The notes: a model not told the origin generated them from the letters alone. DNA of 64,000 nt from Paenibacillus mucilaginosus 3016 (GCF_000250655.1 NC_016935.1:6280001-6344000); one strand, 5' to 3'. Positions 36,328 through 47,253 are shown, numbered from the stretch's first letter. Program-made: numbers and translations.

Positions 36328-39300
36328 ATGGAACTGGATCAAGAGAAAGTAACAGAGAAGCAAACCAAGGAAGCGAAGAAACCCCGCAGTTATAAACGTG
36401 CCTTTTTTACCGCAGGAAAAGTGACGCTGAGCGGCATCAAGTGGCTCTTCATCCTCGGGCTGGTCGCCTGCTTTCTGGGAGGAGGCGCCGCCTTCGGCTA
36501 CGTGACCTCCCTCGTCAAGGACGATCCCGTGCGGAGCAAGGAATCGATGCTGAAGGAAATGCAGGACGACGCGCTGACCGGCTTCGTCTACTTCCGGGAC
36601 GATTCGGTTGTCGGGCAGCTGAGGACCGAGGAAGACCGGCGGATGGTCGCGCTGAACGACATTCCCCAGCATGTGCTCGACGCCGTCTTTGCCATCGAGG
36701 ACAAGAACTTCTACGAGCATAACGGTGTCGACCTGAAGGGCACGGCCCGGGCCGTCGTCCAGAAGCTCCTCAAGGAAGACGTGCAGACGGGCGGCAGTAC
36801 GATTACCCAGCAGCTCGCCCGCCGGGTGTTCCTCACCCTCAGCCGGGACGACAGCCGCAAAGCGAAGGAAATTCTGCTCGCCATGCGGATGGAGCGCCTG
36901 ATGTCGAAGGACGAGATTCTGCTCGCCTATCTCAACAAGATTCCGTACGGCAACGGCTCGTCCGGCTACAATGTGTACGGGATCAAAGCAGCCGCCAAGG
37001 GCATCTTCAACATCGACGACCTGTCGAAGCTCAACCTCGCCCAGGCCGCCTATCTGGCCGGTCTGCCGCAGCAGCCGAGCAACTACTCCGCGTTCACCTC
37101 GAAGGGGGAAGTCGACGGGGCGGCCTTCAAACGGGCCGTGCAGCGCCAGCAGCTGGTGCTCCGCCGGATGCTCGAGGAAGGCAAGATCACCGACGCGCAG
37201 TACCAGGAGGCGCTGCAGTTCGACCTGAAGAGCACGCTCGCCGAGAAAGTCAAACGGGCCTACACCGAGTACCCTTACCTCATGATCGAGGTGGAGCGGG
37301 AGGCGGCCAAGGCGCTGCTCAAGGCGGAGAATCCGAAGCTGGATCCGAAGGAAAGTCCGGAGGAGTACGCCGAGGCGCTGAAGAGCATGCAGACGAAGCT
37401 CAGCCGGGGCGGCTACCATGTGTACACCACCATCGACAAGGATATTTACAGCTCGATGCGTGCGATCGCCGCCGACGAGAAGAATTTTACGCCGGAGGAC
37501 AAGGTCAAGGGCATGGAGCAGATCGGTGCGGTGCTCATGGACAGCAAGACGAGCGCCATTCTCGGCATGATCGAGGGCCGCGACTTCTGGAAGGAGCAGC
37601 TCAATCATGCGACGCAGGCTTACCGTCAGCCAGGCTCTACGATGAAGCCGATCGCGGCATACATACCTGCCATGGAGGCAGGCACGATTCAACCGGCCTC
37701 GGTTATCGACGATGTGCCGATTATCCTGAAGGACGGCAGCAGAGGCTACCATATCCCGGAGAACTGGGATGACGGGTACCATGGCCTGATCACCGTCCGC
37801 CGGGCCTTCAACCAGTCTTACAACATCCCGGCCATCAAACTGTTCCTGAATGACGTGGGTATCGAGAAGGCCTGGACGTTCGCCAACCAGATCGGCGTCA
37901 CCTCGGTGGGTGAAGAGGACTATGTCGCCCAGACCGGGGTCATCGGCGGCCTGCGGCGCGGGGTTACCGTCAAGGAGCTCACCAACGCATACGCCACCAT
38001 GGGCAACAAAGGCGTGTTCAACGAAGCTTACATGATCCGCAAAATAACAGACTCGAACGGCAAGGTGGTATTCGAGCACCAGCTGCAGTCGAATCCGGTC
38101 TTCTCCGAACAGACCGCCTATCTTATCACGGACATGATGCGTACGGTCATCACGTCGGGTACGGCGACGGATCTCATGAAGACCTTCAAGCACTACGGCA
38201 AAGTGCCGATCGTCGGCAAGACAGGCTCCACCCAGGACGATGCCGATGCCTGGTTCATGGGCTATACGCCGGACATCACCCTCGGCGTCTGGGCGGGCTA
38301 CGACCTGCCGGTGCACAAGCTCAGCAAAAAACGGGCGGCACCAACCGGGCCAAAAACATTTGGGCGATGGTTATGGACACGACGATCGAGAAGCATCCGG
38401 AGCTGTTCCCGACCAAGACGTTCGAGCGTCCGGCGGACATTGTGGAGATGACCGTCTCCTCGCTCTCCGGCAAGCTTCCGAGCAATGCTACGAGCCGTGC
38501 CGGAAAGCTGACGACGGATCTTTTCAACAAGAAGTATGTGCCGACCGAGGAAGACAATGTCATGGTCCGGCTGCCGGTCATTACTTATAACGGCATCAAC
38601 TATATCGCAAGGGAAGGAACGCCTTCCGACTTTGTGGAAGAAAAATCCGTGATCAAGCGTCCGGAGCCGCTCGGGAAGCTGTTCCGCGAGCTCCGCAGCA
38701 TCATCAGCAAGCTGCCGGCGGACCGCAAGCGCAGCCTGGACTTCTACAAGCCGAAGGATTATGCGCAGGACGCGCCGTCCGAGACGGATCCGCGCAAGGA
38801 CGACGGCAACGCGCCTAACGCACCGACCACGGTCGTGGCGACCCGAAGCGGTGAGTCCAACGTCATCACCTTCGGGGCGAGCGACAGCGGCGACGCGGTC
38901 GGCTACCGCCTCTATCGGTCGGTGAACGGCGGCAGCTTCCAGCGGGTGGGCGGCGTGGTGTTCGCCGGGGATGAGACGAAGTTTACCGATACGTCCTCCT
39001 CCGGAGGCACGTTCGGGTACTACGTCACTACGGTCGATGTAGCCGGCAAGGAATCTTCGCCAAGCAAGGCCGCTTATACCGACGGCACGACCATGGATCT
39101 GCTCTTCGGCGCCGGCACCGGCGAGCCTGCGAAGACGGAGGACGACAAGAAAGCCGATTCCTCCGACGACAAAAAGAGCAGCGAGAAGGAATCGGATGAT
39201 GACAAAGACAGCACTCCGGCACCCAAGAGTGTCCCTTCGATCCCCAGCGGCGTTACCGTGAAGTCCAGCGGGGGCGGCATCGAGCTGAAGTGGAAGGCCA

Positions 39301-39500
39301 ACCCCGAGAAGGAGAAGGTTACGCAGTACAATGTCTATTTCAGCGACAAGGAGAACGGCAAGTACTCCAAGATCGGAACGGTGAAGGGCGGGACGGAGTT
39401 CAAGTATTATGCCGTCTCGACGGAAGGCTACTATATCGTTTCGGCGACCAATGAGGCTGGGGAGTCGAAGTCTTCGGTGGCCGTCAGGTCGAAGAAATAG
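36328..39500 (+). CDS. Class A penicillin-binding protein 1A with FN3 repeats (frameshifted in this sequence)
   Basis: A bifunctional peptidoglycan synthase, about 1057 aa after correction. A short basic cytoplasmic tail and one membrane anchor (about 38-60) are followed by the GT51 glycosyltransferase domain (catalytic Glu in AIEDKNFYEH; GGSTITQQLARR) and the transpeptidase domain (GSTMK active Ser, SYN, KTGST). Two fibronectin type III-like C-terminal domains flank a low-complexity acidic/lysine linker (DDKKSSEKESDDDKD). The frame breaks at the A6 run 38326-38331; one more A gives LSKKTGGTNRAKNIWAMVMD. The ATG at 36328 follows AGGAGG. It resembles B. subtilis PonA. Probably a sequence error. 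Confidence 0.92.
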
Positions 39501-39745
39501 CACGAGGCCGGTGCGGGGCGGTCGCTTAGGGATAGAGTCCGAGGGAGTTCGCGAGGCGGTCGTACAGAGGGGGGCTCCTCCGGCAGCTGTTCAACCACGT
39601 GAAGGACTGATTAGATGTGATGGAATCTTCACGGGGTTAAAAGGCTGACGTAAACTCCTCCGGCTCCCCCCTCTTCCCTCCCTGCTGCGAGCTCTCTCGC
39701 CAGGCTGGCAAGTGCCATCTCTCCGCCCTGACTTGGGGAGTAAAT

Positions 39746-39790
39746 AAAAAGTACCGCCGGCGGCTTCGCTCCGCTGGCGGTACTTTTTTT
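39746..39790 (+). terminator. Terminator downstream of the PBP1A gene
   Basis: AAAGTACCGCCGGCGG pairs with CCGCTGGCGGTACTTT, followed by TTTTTTT, about 250 bp after the stop codon. Confidence 0.85.
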
Positions 39791-39975
39791 GTTGCTGCTT
39801 AGCCTTGGGCAGGCTAAAGCAGGGAGGAACTGCTTGCAAGAGGTGCTGCGGGCTGCAGCACTACAATGGCCAATACCGCACCGCCTCCAGACTCCCTTTC
39901 AGGTTCGATGCAGCAGTATAACCGTAAAGACAAGACCTTCAACACAGCACTGCGACCCTGCTTTGCGGGGATAGA

Positions 39976-40018
39976 TAAAGACCGCCAGCGGATGTATTTC
40001 CGCTGGCGGTCTTTGTTT
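39976..40018. terminator. Hairpin between the PBP and acsA genes
   Basis: A perfect 15-bp stem AAAGACCGCCAGCGG / CCGCTGGCGGTCTTT. It lies about 45 bp after the acsA stop and probably terminates acsA on the minus strand; the T runs on both sides are short. Confidence 0.65.
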
Positions 40019-40061
40019 AATGAATAAGAGCTGATTACTGACCGGATAAGTGCAGGGCGTA

Positions 40062-41786
40062 TTAATCCTCGATCGTGGACAGGTCGCCTGTAGGGAGGTT
40101 CAGCTCCCAGGCTTTGAGGACGCGGCGCATGATTTTGCCGCTGCGGGTCTTCGGCAGCTTGTCTTTGAACTCGATCTCACGCGGGGCCGCGTGGGCGGAC
40201 AGGCCTTCCTTCACGAAGCGCGAGATGTCGGCCTTAAGCTCGTCAGACGGCGTGTAGCCTTCGCGCAGGGCGATGAACGCTTTGATGATCTCGCCGCGCA
40301 TCGGATCGGGCTTCCCGATGACACCGGCTTCGGCTACGGCCGGGTGCTCAACGAGCTTGCTCTCGACCTCGAACGGGCCTACGCGCTCGCCCGCGGTGTT
40401 GATGACGTCATCGATCCGTCCCTGGAACCAGAAATAGCCGTCTTCGTCCATATAAGCGGAGTCGCCCGAAATGTACCAGCCCTGAATCCGGAAGTACTCT
40501 TCGTACTTCGCCGGGTTCTTCCAGATCTTGCGCATCATGGACGGCCAAGGCGTCTTGATCGCCAGGTTGCCCATGCGGTACGGCGGGAGCACGTTGCCCG
40601 AATCGTCGATGATGGCCGCCTCGATACCCGGCAGCGGCTTACCCATCGAGCCGGGACGGATCGCCATGCACGGGTAGTTGCAGATGAGCTGGCCGCCGGT
40701 CTCCGTCATCCACCACGTATCGTGGATACGCTGGTTGTAGACCTTGAGCCCCCACCGGACAACTTCCGGATTGAGCGGCTCGCCTACGCTCAGCACGTGG
40801 CGGAGCGATCCCAGGTTGAACTGCTTCACGGCATCGTCGCCGGCGCCCATCAGCATCCGGAAGGCCGTCGGTGCGCTGTACCATACGGTTACGCCATAGC
40901 GCTCAATCGTCCGGTACCAGTCCTGCGGGGAAAAGCGGCCCCCCCGGATGACGTTCGTCGCCCCGTTCAGCCAAGGAGCGAAGATGCCGTACGATGTCCC
41001 CGTCACCCAGCCCGGGTCCGCCGTACACCAATACACGTCGTCTTCCTGCAGATCCAGCACGACACGGCCCGTATAGTAGTGCTGCAGCATCGCGTTATGC
41101 ACATGGAAGACACCCTTCGGCTTGCCTGTCGAGCCCGACGTATAGTGGATGAGCAGGCCGTCCTCCCGGTCCAGCCATTCCAGCTCCAGCTCGTCGGAAG
41201 CACTCTCCATTTCCTTGCGGAAATCGACTTGGCCGGCCTCGAGCGTCAGGTCTTCGCCAACCAGGATCACATGCTTCAGATGAGGCAGCTGATCCACAGG
41301 GACACGGGACAGCTGCGACGGGGTCGTGACAATCGCGACCGCTTCGCTGTCCTCCAGCCGGTCGCGCACGGCCGTTTCCATGAACGCCTCGAACAGCGGA
41401 CCGACCACCGCTCCGACTTTGATCGCCCCGAGCAGCGCAAAATAAAGCTCCGGCGTCCGGGGCATGAAGATGAAGACCCGGTCCCCTTTGCCGACACCCA
41501 GTCCCTTGAGCACGTTGCCGAATCGGTTCGACTGCTGCTTCATCTCGAGATATGTATATTGTTCATCGCGGCGGTCATCACTGTAGTACAGGGCGACTTT
41601 GTCCCGGCGGGACGATTCGGCATGCCGGTCGATCGCCTCGTAGGCCGCGTTCAGCTTTCCGGTCTGCGACCAGGAGAATGTCGCCTCTACGTCTTCCCAG
41701 CGGAAGCCCGCGCGTTCCTCTTCATAGTTCTTCATGTTGGATTGTGCCGTTACAGGTGCAATGCTTTCCACATTCGTCTGATCCAT
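40062..41786 (-). CDS. acsA: Acetyl-CoA synthetase
   Basis: A 574-aa AMP-forming acetyl-CoA synthetase that activates acetate. The P-loop HYTSGSTGKPKG, DTWWMTETGG, YISGDSAYMDEDGYFWFQGR and the C-terminal PKTRSGKIMRR are intact. The Lys in SGKIMRR (about residue 551) is the known inactivating acetylation site, the target of AcuA. The ATG at 41786 (MDQTNVE) follows GGAGGG. It is divergent from acuA-acuC as in B. subtilis. A CRE-like site in the 5' region suggests CcpA repression. Confidence 0.95.
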   Translation of the reverse strand: MDQTNVESIAPVTAQSNMKNYEEERAGFRWEDVEATFSWSQTGKLNAAYEAIDRHAESSRRDKVALYYSDDRRDEQYTYLEMKQQSNRFGNVLKGLGVGKGDRVFIFMPRTPELYFALLGAIKVGAVVGPLFEAFMETAVRDRLEDSEAVAIVTTPSQLSRVPVDQLPHLKHVILVGEDLTLEAGQVDFRKEMESASDELELEWLDREDGLLIHYTSGSTGKPKGVFHVHNAMLQHYYTGRVVLDLQEDDVYWCTADPGWVTGTSYGIFAPWLNGATNVIRGGRFSPQDWYRTIERYGVTVWYSAPTAFRMLMGAGDDAVKQFNLGSLRHVLSVGEPLNPEVVRWGLKVYNQRIHDTWWMTETGGQLICNYPCMAIRPGSMGKPLPGIEAAIIDDSGNVLPPYRMGNLAIKTPWPSMMRKIWKNPAKYEEYFRIQGWYISGDSAYMDEDGYFWFQGRIDDVINTAGERVGPFEVESKLVEHPAVAEAGVIGKPDPMRGEIIKAFIALREGYTPSDELKADISRFVKEGLSAHAAPREIEFKDKLPKTRSGKIMRRVLKAWELNLPTGDLSTIED

Positions 41787-41819
41787 GCCGCAGCCCTCCA
41801 TAACCATTCCATTTGTTTT

Positions 41820-41832
41820 TGAAACGCTTTCA
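41820..41832 (-). promoter_or_regulatory. CRE-like site at acsA
   Basis: TGAAACGCTTTCA (minus strand TGAAAGCGTTTCA) resembles the CcpA catabolite-responsive element but is one base shorter than the 14-bp consensus. It lies about 15 bp downstream of the acsA -10, a roadblock position. ccpA itself is 5 kb away. Confidence 0.5.
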
Positions 41833-41846
41833 TTTCCACCACCCTT

Positions 41847-41852
41847 ATTATA
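41847..41852 (-). promoter_or_regulatory. Extended -10 of the acsA promoter
   Basis: The minus strand reads TATGGTATAAT, with a TGn extension before a perfect TATAAT. The -35 is weak. Confidence 0.6.
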
Positions 41853-41928
41853 CCATAAGCCTTTTTATTCGACTATTTTTTTGTTATGCTGGAAGGGTCA
41901 GTTCTGGAAGGGGGAAACGTTCTACCGG

Positions 41929-42561
41929 ATGAATCACATCAAAATTTATCAGCAATCTTCGGTCCCATATCAGAACACGGAGCTGGTTCTCGAAGGTCCC
42001 GTACCTCCCGAGCAGCTGCGCAGGTATACGATGCACCCTGACCTTGATGCCTTCCGCAGGCCCAAGGAGCAGTTTGAAGCGCTGGTGGAGATCGCCGGCC
42101 TGCCTGAGGGGCGGATTATTCTCGCCCGGCATGAAGAAGTCATCGTCGGCTATGTTACCTTCCACTATCCTGATGAACTGGAACGCTGGTCCGAAGGCGG
42201 CATGCTGGATCTCATCGAGCTCGGCGCCATTGAAGTGGCCAATGCGTACCGGGGACTTGGGCTTGGTAAGAAGCTGATCCGCCTCGCGTTCGAAGACGGG
42301 CAGCTGGAGAATGTCATCACCTTTACGACCGAATACTATTGGCACTGGGATCTGGAGTCCAGCGGCCTGACCGTCTGGCAGTACCGCGACATGATGGAGA
42401 AGCTGATGAAGAGCGTCGATATGGTCTGGTTCGCCACGGATGACCCGGAGATCTGCTCCCACCCCGCCAACTGCCTGATGGTCCGTATCGGCAAAAACGT
42501 ACCGCTGTCCTCCGTCGAGCTGTTCGACAGAGTCCGATTCCGGCAGCGGTTCATGTATTGA
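41929..42561 (+). CDS. acuA: Acetoin utilization protein A, GNAT acetyltransferase
   Basis: A 210-aa GNAT-fold acetyltransferase. In B. subtilis AcuA acetylates and inactivates AcsA. The acetyl-CoA loop ANAYRGLGLGKKLI, GRIILARHEEVIVGYVTFHYP and the aromatic EYYWHWDL segment match AcuA. The ATG at 41929 (MNHIKIYQQ) is the only good candidate; a G-rich site (GGAAGGGGG) lies rather far upstream. Its stop touches the acuC region (TGATG), so the two are coupled. Confidence 0.92.
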   Translation: MNHIKIYQQSSVPYQNTELVLEGPVPPEQLRRYTMHPDLDAFRRPKEQFEALVEIAGLPEGRIILARHEEVIVGYVTFHYPDELERWSEGGMLDLIELGAIEVANAYRGLGLGKKLIRLAFEDGQLENVITFTTEYYWHWDLESSGLTVWQYRDMMEKLMKSVDMVWFATDDPEICSHPANCLMVRIGKNVPLSSVELFDRVRFRQRFMY

Positions 42562-42578
42562 TGGGGGCGCAGGAAGCC

Positions 42579-43757
42579 ATGGAGCGACAAGCTTTGTTTA
42601 TTTTTGACGAGAATGAAACCGCATACCGGTTCAGTGACGAGCATCCGTTCAACCAAAAGCGCCTGCTGCTGACCGTAGACCTGCTGCGCAGGGCCGGCGC
42701 CCTGCCGGCCTCCTGTCTAGAGCCGCCGATGCCGGTCGATCCCGAGAAGCTGTGCACCGTGCATGCCAAGGAGTACGTGGAAGCGGTAATCGCCCTGAGC
42801 CATCCGATGCCCGATGAAGCTTGGATGCGGCGGGCGGCCACCTACGGGCTGGACACCGAAGATACGCCTTTCTTCCATGGGATGCATGAGGCGACCTCGA
42901 CGGTTGTCGGCGGTTCCGTCCAGGCGGTGGATGCCGTCATGACCGGCCGCACCCCGCATGCGCTCCATTTGGGCGGCGGCCTACATCATGCGCTGTCCGG
43001 CAAGGGAGCGGGCTTTTGCGTGTACAATGACGCATCCGTCGCGATCGAGCATGCCAAGTGCGAATACGGGGCGAGAGTCCTCTATATCGACACGGATGTG
43101 CATCACGGAGACGGGGTGCAGTGGAGCTTCTATACGGACCCTGATGTCTGTACGTTCTCGATCCACGAAACCGGCAAATACCTCTATCCGGGCACAGGAG
43201 CCGTTCAGGAACGCGGTGAGGACAGCGGCTTCGGGACGACGGTCAATGTGCCTGTGGAGCCTTATACGGAGGATGAATCGTGGCTGGAATGCTTCGGGGA
43301 CGTGCTCGTGAAGGTCATCGACCAGTTCAAGCCGGACCTGATCGTATCCCAGCACGGCTGTGACGCCCATGCTTTCGATCCCCTCGCCCATGTACACTGC
43401 TCCATGGAGATCTACCGCGCGATGCCGGCACTGATTCACCGGCTGGCCCATGAGTACTGTGAGGGGCGCTGGGTCGCCCTCGGCGGCGGAGGGTATGACA
43501 TTTGGCGCGTTGTTCCACGGGCCTGGAGTCTGCTCTGGCTGGAGATGACCGACCACCCGCTGCGGGATGCCCTCCAAGCGGATGCAGGCCTCCCGCTGCC
43601 CAAGGACTGGGTGACAGCATGGCAGCCGTTCAGCGAGGAGCCGCTGCCCCCGACCTGGCTCGACCCGGTGCATACCTGGACACCGATGCCCCGCCGGGCC
43701 GAGATCACGGCCAAGAACCGGCAGACCAAGGAGATCGCGATGCTGTATCTGAAGTAG
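42579..43757 (+). CDS. acuC: Acetoin utilization protein C, deacetylase
   Basis: A 392-aa class I HDAC-like zinc deacetylase, which in B. subtilis removes the AcuA-added acetyl group from AcsA. The catalytic HH (GGGLHHALSGKGAGFCVYND), the metal site DTDVHHGDGVQ, SQHGCDAHAFDPLAH and GGGGYDIWRV are present. The start at 42579 (MERQALFIFDE) has AGGA upstream; ATG 42561, overlapping the acuA stop as TGATG, is an alternative. The CBS-ACT gene acuB, which lies between acuA and acuC in B. subtilis, is absent here. Confidence 0.93.
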   Translation: MERQALFIFDENETAYRFSDEHPFNQKRLLLTVDLLRRAGALPASCLEPPMPVDPEKLCTVHAKEYVEAVIALSHPMPDEAWMRRAATYGLDTEDTPFFHGMHEATSTVVGGSVQAVDAVMTGRTPHALHLGGGLHHALSGKGAGFCVYNDASVAIEHAKCEYGARVLYIDTDVHHGDGVQWSFYTDPDVCTFSIHETGKYLYPGTGAVQERGEDSGFGTTVNVPVEPYTEDESWLECFGDVLVKVIDQFKPDLIVSQHGCDAHAFDPLAHVHCSMEIYRAMPALIHRLAHEYCEGRWVALGGGGYDIWRVVPRAWSLLWLEMTDHPLRDALQADAGLPLPKDWVTAWQPFSEEPLPPTWLDPVHTWTPMPRRAEITAKNRQTKEIAMLYLK

Positions 43758-43936
43758 CTCCCGGTTGCAGCCCTTCGCCTTTTGGATGATCCACACAGGG
43801 GATACTCTCTTCGCCGTGAACTTTCTGCACTTGGCTTGAACGCTCATAAGCCTGCCGTAAGCGCTCTCTTGAGCAGCCATTTCGAACATCACAATGCCGC
43901 ACTCCGATCCCTCATCATCAGAATAAATTACACAGT

Positions 43937-43972
43937 AAAAAACCCGCAGCCCCATGGGCCGCGGGTTTTGTT
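43937..43972. terminator. Bidirectional terminator, acuC / glyS
   Basis: AAAACCCGC and GCGGGTTTT flank an inner AGCCC/GGGCC arm between convergent genes, with A and T runs on either side. Confidence 0.85.
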
Positions 43973-43980
43973 GTGCGGTA

Positions 43981-45363
43981 TTAGAATTCCAGCTTGCTCT
44001 CGATGAACGCTCTCAGCTCGCTGATCGGCATCCGCGTCTGCTCCATCGTATCCCGGTCGCGCACGGTCACTTGACCGTCGGTCTCAGACTCGAAGTCATA
44101 CGTGATGCAGAACGGCGTACCGATCTCGTCATGACGGCGGTACCGCTTGCCGATCGAACCTGTCTCATCATAATCGACGAGGAAGTGCTTCGCGAGATCG
44201 GCGAACACCTTGTGAGCGCCCTCGGACAGCTTCTTCGACAGCGGGAAGATCGCCGCTTTGTACGGCGCCAGCGCCGGGTGGAAGTGCAGTACCGTCCGGC
44301 TGTCGTCGCCTTCGAGCTGCTGCTCTTCGTACGCATCGATCAGGAAGGCCAGGGTTACCCGGTCCGCACCCAGCGAAGGCTCGATGCAGTAAGGGACATA
44401 GCGCTCGCCCGTTTCCTGCTCAATGTAGTTAAAGTCTTCACCGGAGTGAGACATGTGCTGCTTCAGGTCATAGTCGGTACGGTCCGCAATGCCCCACAGC
44501 TCGCCCCAGCCGAACGGGAACTTGTACTCGATGTCCGTCGTCGCGTTGCTGTAGTGGGACAGCTCGTCCTCGTTGTGGTCGCGCAGACGGATGCTGTTCT
44601 CGCTGATGCCGAGCTTCAGCAGCCAGTCGCGGCAGAAGGCGCGCCAGTACTCGAACCACTGCAGGTCCTCGCCCGGCTTGCAGAAGAATTCAAGCTCCAT
44701 CTGCTCGAACTCGCGCGTACGGAACGTGAAGTTCCCCGGCGTGATCTCGTTACGGAAGCTCTTGCCGATCTGGCCGATGCCGAAAGGCACCTTTTTGCGC
44801 ATCGTGCGCTGCACGTTCTTGAAGTTGACGAAGATCCCCTGTGCGGTCTCCGGGCGCATGTAAACCACGTTCGCGCTCGACTCCGTTACACCCTGGAACG
44901 TCTTGAACATGAGGTTGAACTGGCGGATGTCCGTGTAGTCCATCGCGCCGCAGTCCGGACAAACGATCTTGTGCTCAGCGATCAGCTTCTCCATGTCGGC
45001 GAAGGTCATGCCGTCCACAATGATCTCGATGCCCTTCTCGCCGAGCGCATTCTCGATCAGCTTGTCGGCACGGTGGCGCACCTTGCACTGCTTGCAGTCG
45101 ATCATCGGATCGTTGAAGTTGCCCACGTGGCCGGAAGCGACCCAAGCCTGCGGGTTCATCAGAATGGCAGCGTCGAGACCGACATTGTATGGGGATTCCT
45201 GGATGAATTTTTTCCACCAGGCGCGCTTGATGTTGTTCTTCAGCTCCACGCCGAGGGGACCGTAATCCCAGGTGTTGGCCAGGCCGCCGTAAATCTCGGA
45301 GCCCGGGAAGACGAACCCGCGGTGTTTGGCAAGAGCCGTAATTTGATCCATGGTTACTGACAT
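43981..45363 (-). CDS. glyS: Glycyl-tRNA synthetase, dimeric type
   Basis: A 460-aa class II synthetase of the alpha2 type (GRS1-like), rather than the alpha2beta2 glyQ/glyS pair typical of B. subtilis. [28 protein letters not shown] opens the catalytic core. A zinc-binding segment ([17 protein letters not shown]), motif 2 ([25 protein letters not shown]) and motif 3 ([10 protein letters not shown]) follow. The ATG at 45363 has GAAGGAGAG upstream. It follows mtnN by 43 bp in the same direction, and I see no T-box in that gap. Confidence 0.94.
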   Translation of the reverse strand: MSVTMDQITALAKHRGFVFPGSEIYGGLANTWDYGPLGVELKNNIKRAWWKKFIQESPYNVGLDAAILMNPQAWVASGHVGNFNDPMIDCKQCKVRHRADKLIENALGEKGIEIIVDGMTFADMEKLIAEHKIVCPDCGAMDYTDIRQFNLMFKTFQGVTESSANVVYMRPETAQGIFVNFKNVQRTMRKKVPFGIGQIGKSFRNEITPGNFTFRTREFEQMELEFFCKPGEDLQWFEYWRAFCRDWLLKLGISENSIRLRDHNEDELSHYSNATTDIEYKFPFGWGELWGIADRTDYDLKQHMSHSGEDFNYIEQETGERYVPYCIEPSLGADRVTLAFLIDAYEEQQLEGDDSRTVLHFHPALAPYKAAIFPLSKKLSEGAHKVFADLAKHFLVDYDETGSIGKRYRRHDEIGTPFCITYDFESETDGQVTVRDRDTMEQTRMPISELRAFIESKLEF

Positions 45364-45406
45364 GATTGGCAACTCTCCTTCTGGTTATGTAACTGCAGTT
45401 CCTCTA

Positions 45407-46111
45407 CTACTGGAGCCGCTGGAGCATTCCGTCGATAATGCGGAACGAATTCTCGGACGCCTGCTGCGTAAACTCGGCAAAATTCACATGCGCCGATCCA
45501 TCCGCCTTGTCCGACATGGAGCGGATGATCACGAACGGGATGCCGTTCATCGAGCAGGCCTGGGCCACTGCCGCGCCTTCCATCTCCGTACACGCGCCGC
45601 TGAGCTCCGTGTAGAGCTGGCTGACGGTCTCCCGGCTCGAGATGAACTGGTCTCCGGAGAGCACGCGGCCTTCCTTGACCCGTGCGCCGAACAGTTCGGC
45701 GCTCACTTCCGCCGCCAGCTTCCGGAGCTTCTCATCGGCAGCGAACAGCGATGTCGCTTCATAAGGAATCGTGCCCCGCGGGAAGCCCAGCGCCGTCACG
45801 TCCATATCGTGCTGGAGGCATTCCGTCGATACGACGATGTCTCCCACATCGAGCCCCGGATCGACCGCCCCGGCCACACCGGTGAACAGCACCGCTTCCA
45901 CGCCGAACGTATCGATCAGGATCTGTGTCGTTACAGCCGCGTTCACCTTGCCTACCCCCGACTTGCAGAGCACGATGGAGCGGTCATGAAATGTTCCTTC
46001 GTAGAAGGTGATGCCGGCTTTGACCGTCTGCGTCACGCCCTTCATGCCTTCGTGAAACAGCTCGATCTCTTCTTTCATGGCGCCGATGACGCCGATTGTA
46101 CCGTATGTCAA
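45407..46111 (-). CDS. mtnN: 5'-methylthioadenosine/S-adenosylhomocysteine nucleosidase
   Basis: A 234-aa Pfs-type nucleosidase that cleaves adenine from MTA and SAH in SAM recycling. GVIGAMKEEIELF holds the catalytic Glu region; SGVGKVNAA, FTGVAGAVDPGLDVGDIVVS, the ribose-site EMEGAAVAQAC, and RSMSDKADG with the catalytic Asp all match. It is full length. The ATG at 46111 follows GAGGGGGAG. It lies upstream of glyS and downstream of the ccpA terminator. Confidence 0.96.
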   Translation of the reverse strand: MTYGTIGVIGAMKEEIELFHEGMKGVTQTVKAGITFYEGTFHDRSIVLCKSGVGKVNAAVTTQILIDTFGVEAVLFTGVAGAVDPGLDVGDIVVSTECLQHDMDVTALGFPRGTIPYEATSLFAADEKLRKLAAEVSAELFGARVKEGRVLSGDQFISSRETVSQLYTELSGACTEMEGAAVAQACSMNGIPFVIIRSMSDKADGSAHVNFAEFTQQASENSFRIIDGMLQRLQ

Positions 46112-46219
46112 AATCGTCTCCCCCTCACCCGAACCGCACTATAATTACCAGATATTGGCTTACAAAACTGCGGAAACCCGCCCCTTACGACGCGCCCTGT
46201 CAGTACCTGCGCACTTTGA

Positions 46220-46253
46220 CAAAAAGAAGTGGCTCACTAGGAACGTTGAGCCA
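46220..46253 (-). terminator. Terminator overlapping the end of ccpA
   Basis: GTGGCTCA (last codons of ccpA) pairs with TGAGCCAC, then TTCTTTTTG. The ccpA stop codon TAG (46239-46237) sits in the loop. Confidence 0.85.
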
Positions 46254-47253
46254 CCGAGTTTCTATGAATGACTTCATGCGGCAGAATGACCTGGGTCAGT
46301 TCGGAAGCGTCTTTCGTTTCCTTGTTCATCAGCTTCGTCAGCAGACGCATCGCCACCGCTCCGATATCATACATCGGCTGGGCTACGGTCGTCAGCTGCG
46401 GACGCACCATGGAGGCCATACGGATATTGTCAACAGAAATGACGGACATCTCCTCCGGTACGCGCAGACCCGAATCCTGCAGGCTATGTATAGCGCCGAT
46501 CGCCATCTCGTCGGTTGCGGCAAAAATCGCCGTCGGACGCTCGTCCAGCTCAAGGAAATGCTTGGTCACATCCATGCCGGATTCATACCGGTAGTTACCG
46601 ATTCGCACGTAATCCTCGTCGATCGGAATGTTCGCGGCTTCAAGCGCTTTCCGGTAACCCTGGTAGCGTGCATATCCGTTCGCTGGATCCTGCAGCGTGC
46701 CCGAGATCATCGCGATCTTCGTATGCCCGCTCTGCAGCAGCACGTTGACCGCATCGAAAGCCGCCTTCTCATGGTCAATATCGACCGAAGGAATCACACG
46801 CTGTTCATCCGCCGTCGCGCAAAGCACCACCGGTACCGAAGACGTCTTGAACGCTTGAATGTGATCTTCCGTTACGGCGCCGCCCATGAACAGAAGTCCG
46901 TCCACCTGCTTCTCGAGCAGCGTATTGATGACCCGGATTTCCTTTTCCTTCTTCTTATCCGCGTTGCACAAGATAATATTGTAGTGATACATGTTAGCGA
47001 TATCTTCGATCCCACGGGCAACTTCGGAGAATATGGAGTTGGAGATATCAGGAATGACCACGCCGACGGTTGTCGTCTTCTTGCTGGCCAGGCCTCTCGC
47101 TACAGCATTCGGACGGTAGCCCAAACGCTCGATCGCTTCGAACACTTTCTTGCGCGTCTGTGGCTTCACGTTCGGATTGTTGTTGACAACCCGAGATACG
47201 GTTGCCATGGAAACGCCTGCTTCTCTGGCTACATCATAAATTGTCACAGTCAC
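46237..47253 (-). CDS. ccpA: Catabolite control protein A
   Basis: A 338-aa LacI/GalR regulator and global mediator of carbon catabolite control; it binds CRE sites with P-Ser-HPr. The HTH ([31 protein letters not shown]) and hinge ([20 protein letters not shown]) match CcpA closely, and the effector domain is full length. The start could be GTG 47253 (seven bases after GGAGAG, matching the family N-terminus) or ATG 47259. The HPr-like and PTS genes in this window are likely functional partners or targets. Confidence 0.95.
   Translation of the reverse strand: MTVTIYDVAREAGVSMATVSRVVNNNPNVKPQTRKKVFEAIERLGYRPNAVARGLASKKTTTVGVVIPDISNSIFSEVARGIEDIANMYHYNIILCNADKKKEKEIRVINTLLEKQVDGLLFMGGAVTEDHIQAFKTSSVPVVLCATADEQRVIPSVDIDHEKAAFDAVNVLLQSGHTKIAMISGTLQDPANGYARYQGYRKALEAANIPIDEDYVRIGNYRYESGMDVTKHFLELDERPTAIFAATDEMAIGAIHSLQDSGLRVPEEMSVISVDNIRMASMVRPQLTTVAQPMYDIGAVAMRLLTKLMNKETKDASELTQVILPHEVIHRNSVAQRS

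Larger units (their letters stand above)
39501..40061. other. Gene-free interval with two similar hairpins
   Basis: 561 bp between the PBP gene and the acsA stop. Two strong hairpins (39746-39790 and 39976-40018) share the arm core CCGCC(A/G)GCGG. The stretch between them has no credible gene. Confidence 0.55.

Noticed and set aside
40050-41822. 590-codon plus-strand frame opposite acsA
   Set aside because: Antisense shadow of a full-length acetyl-CoA synthetase.
45364-45406. Possible glycine T-box before glyS
   Set aside because: Only 43 bp separate mtnN and glyS, and no GTGGTACCGCG-like sequence is present.
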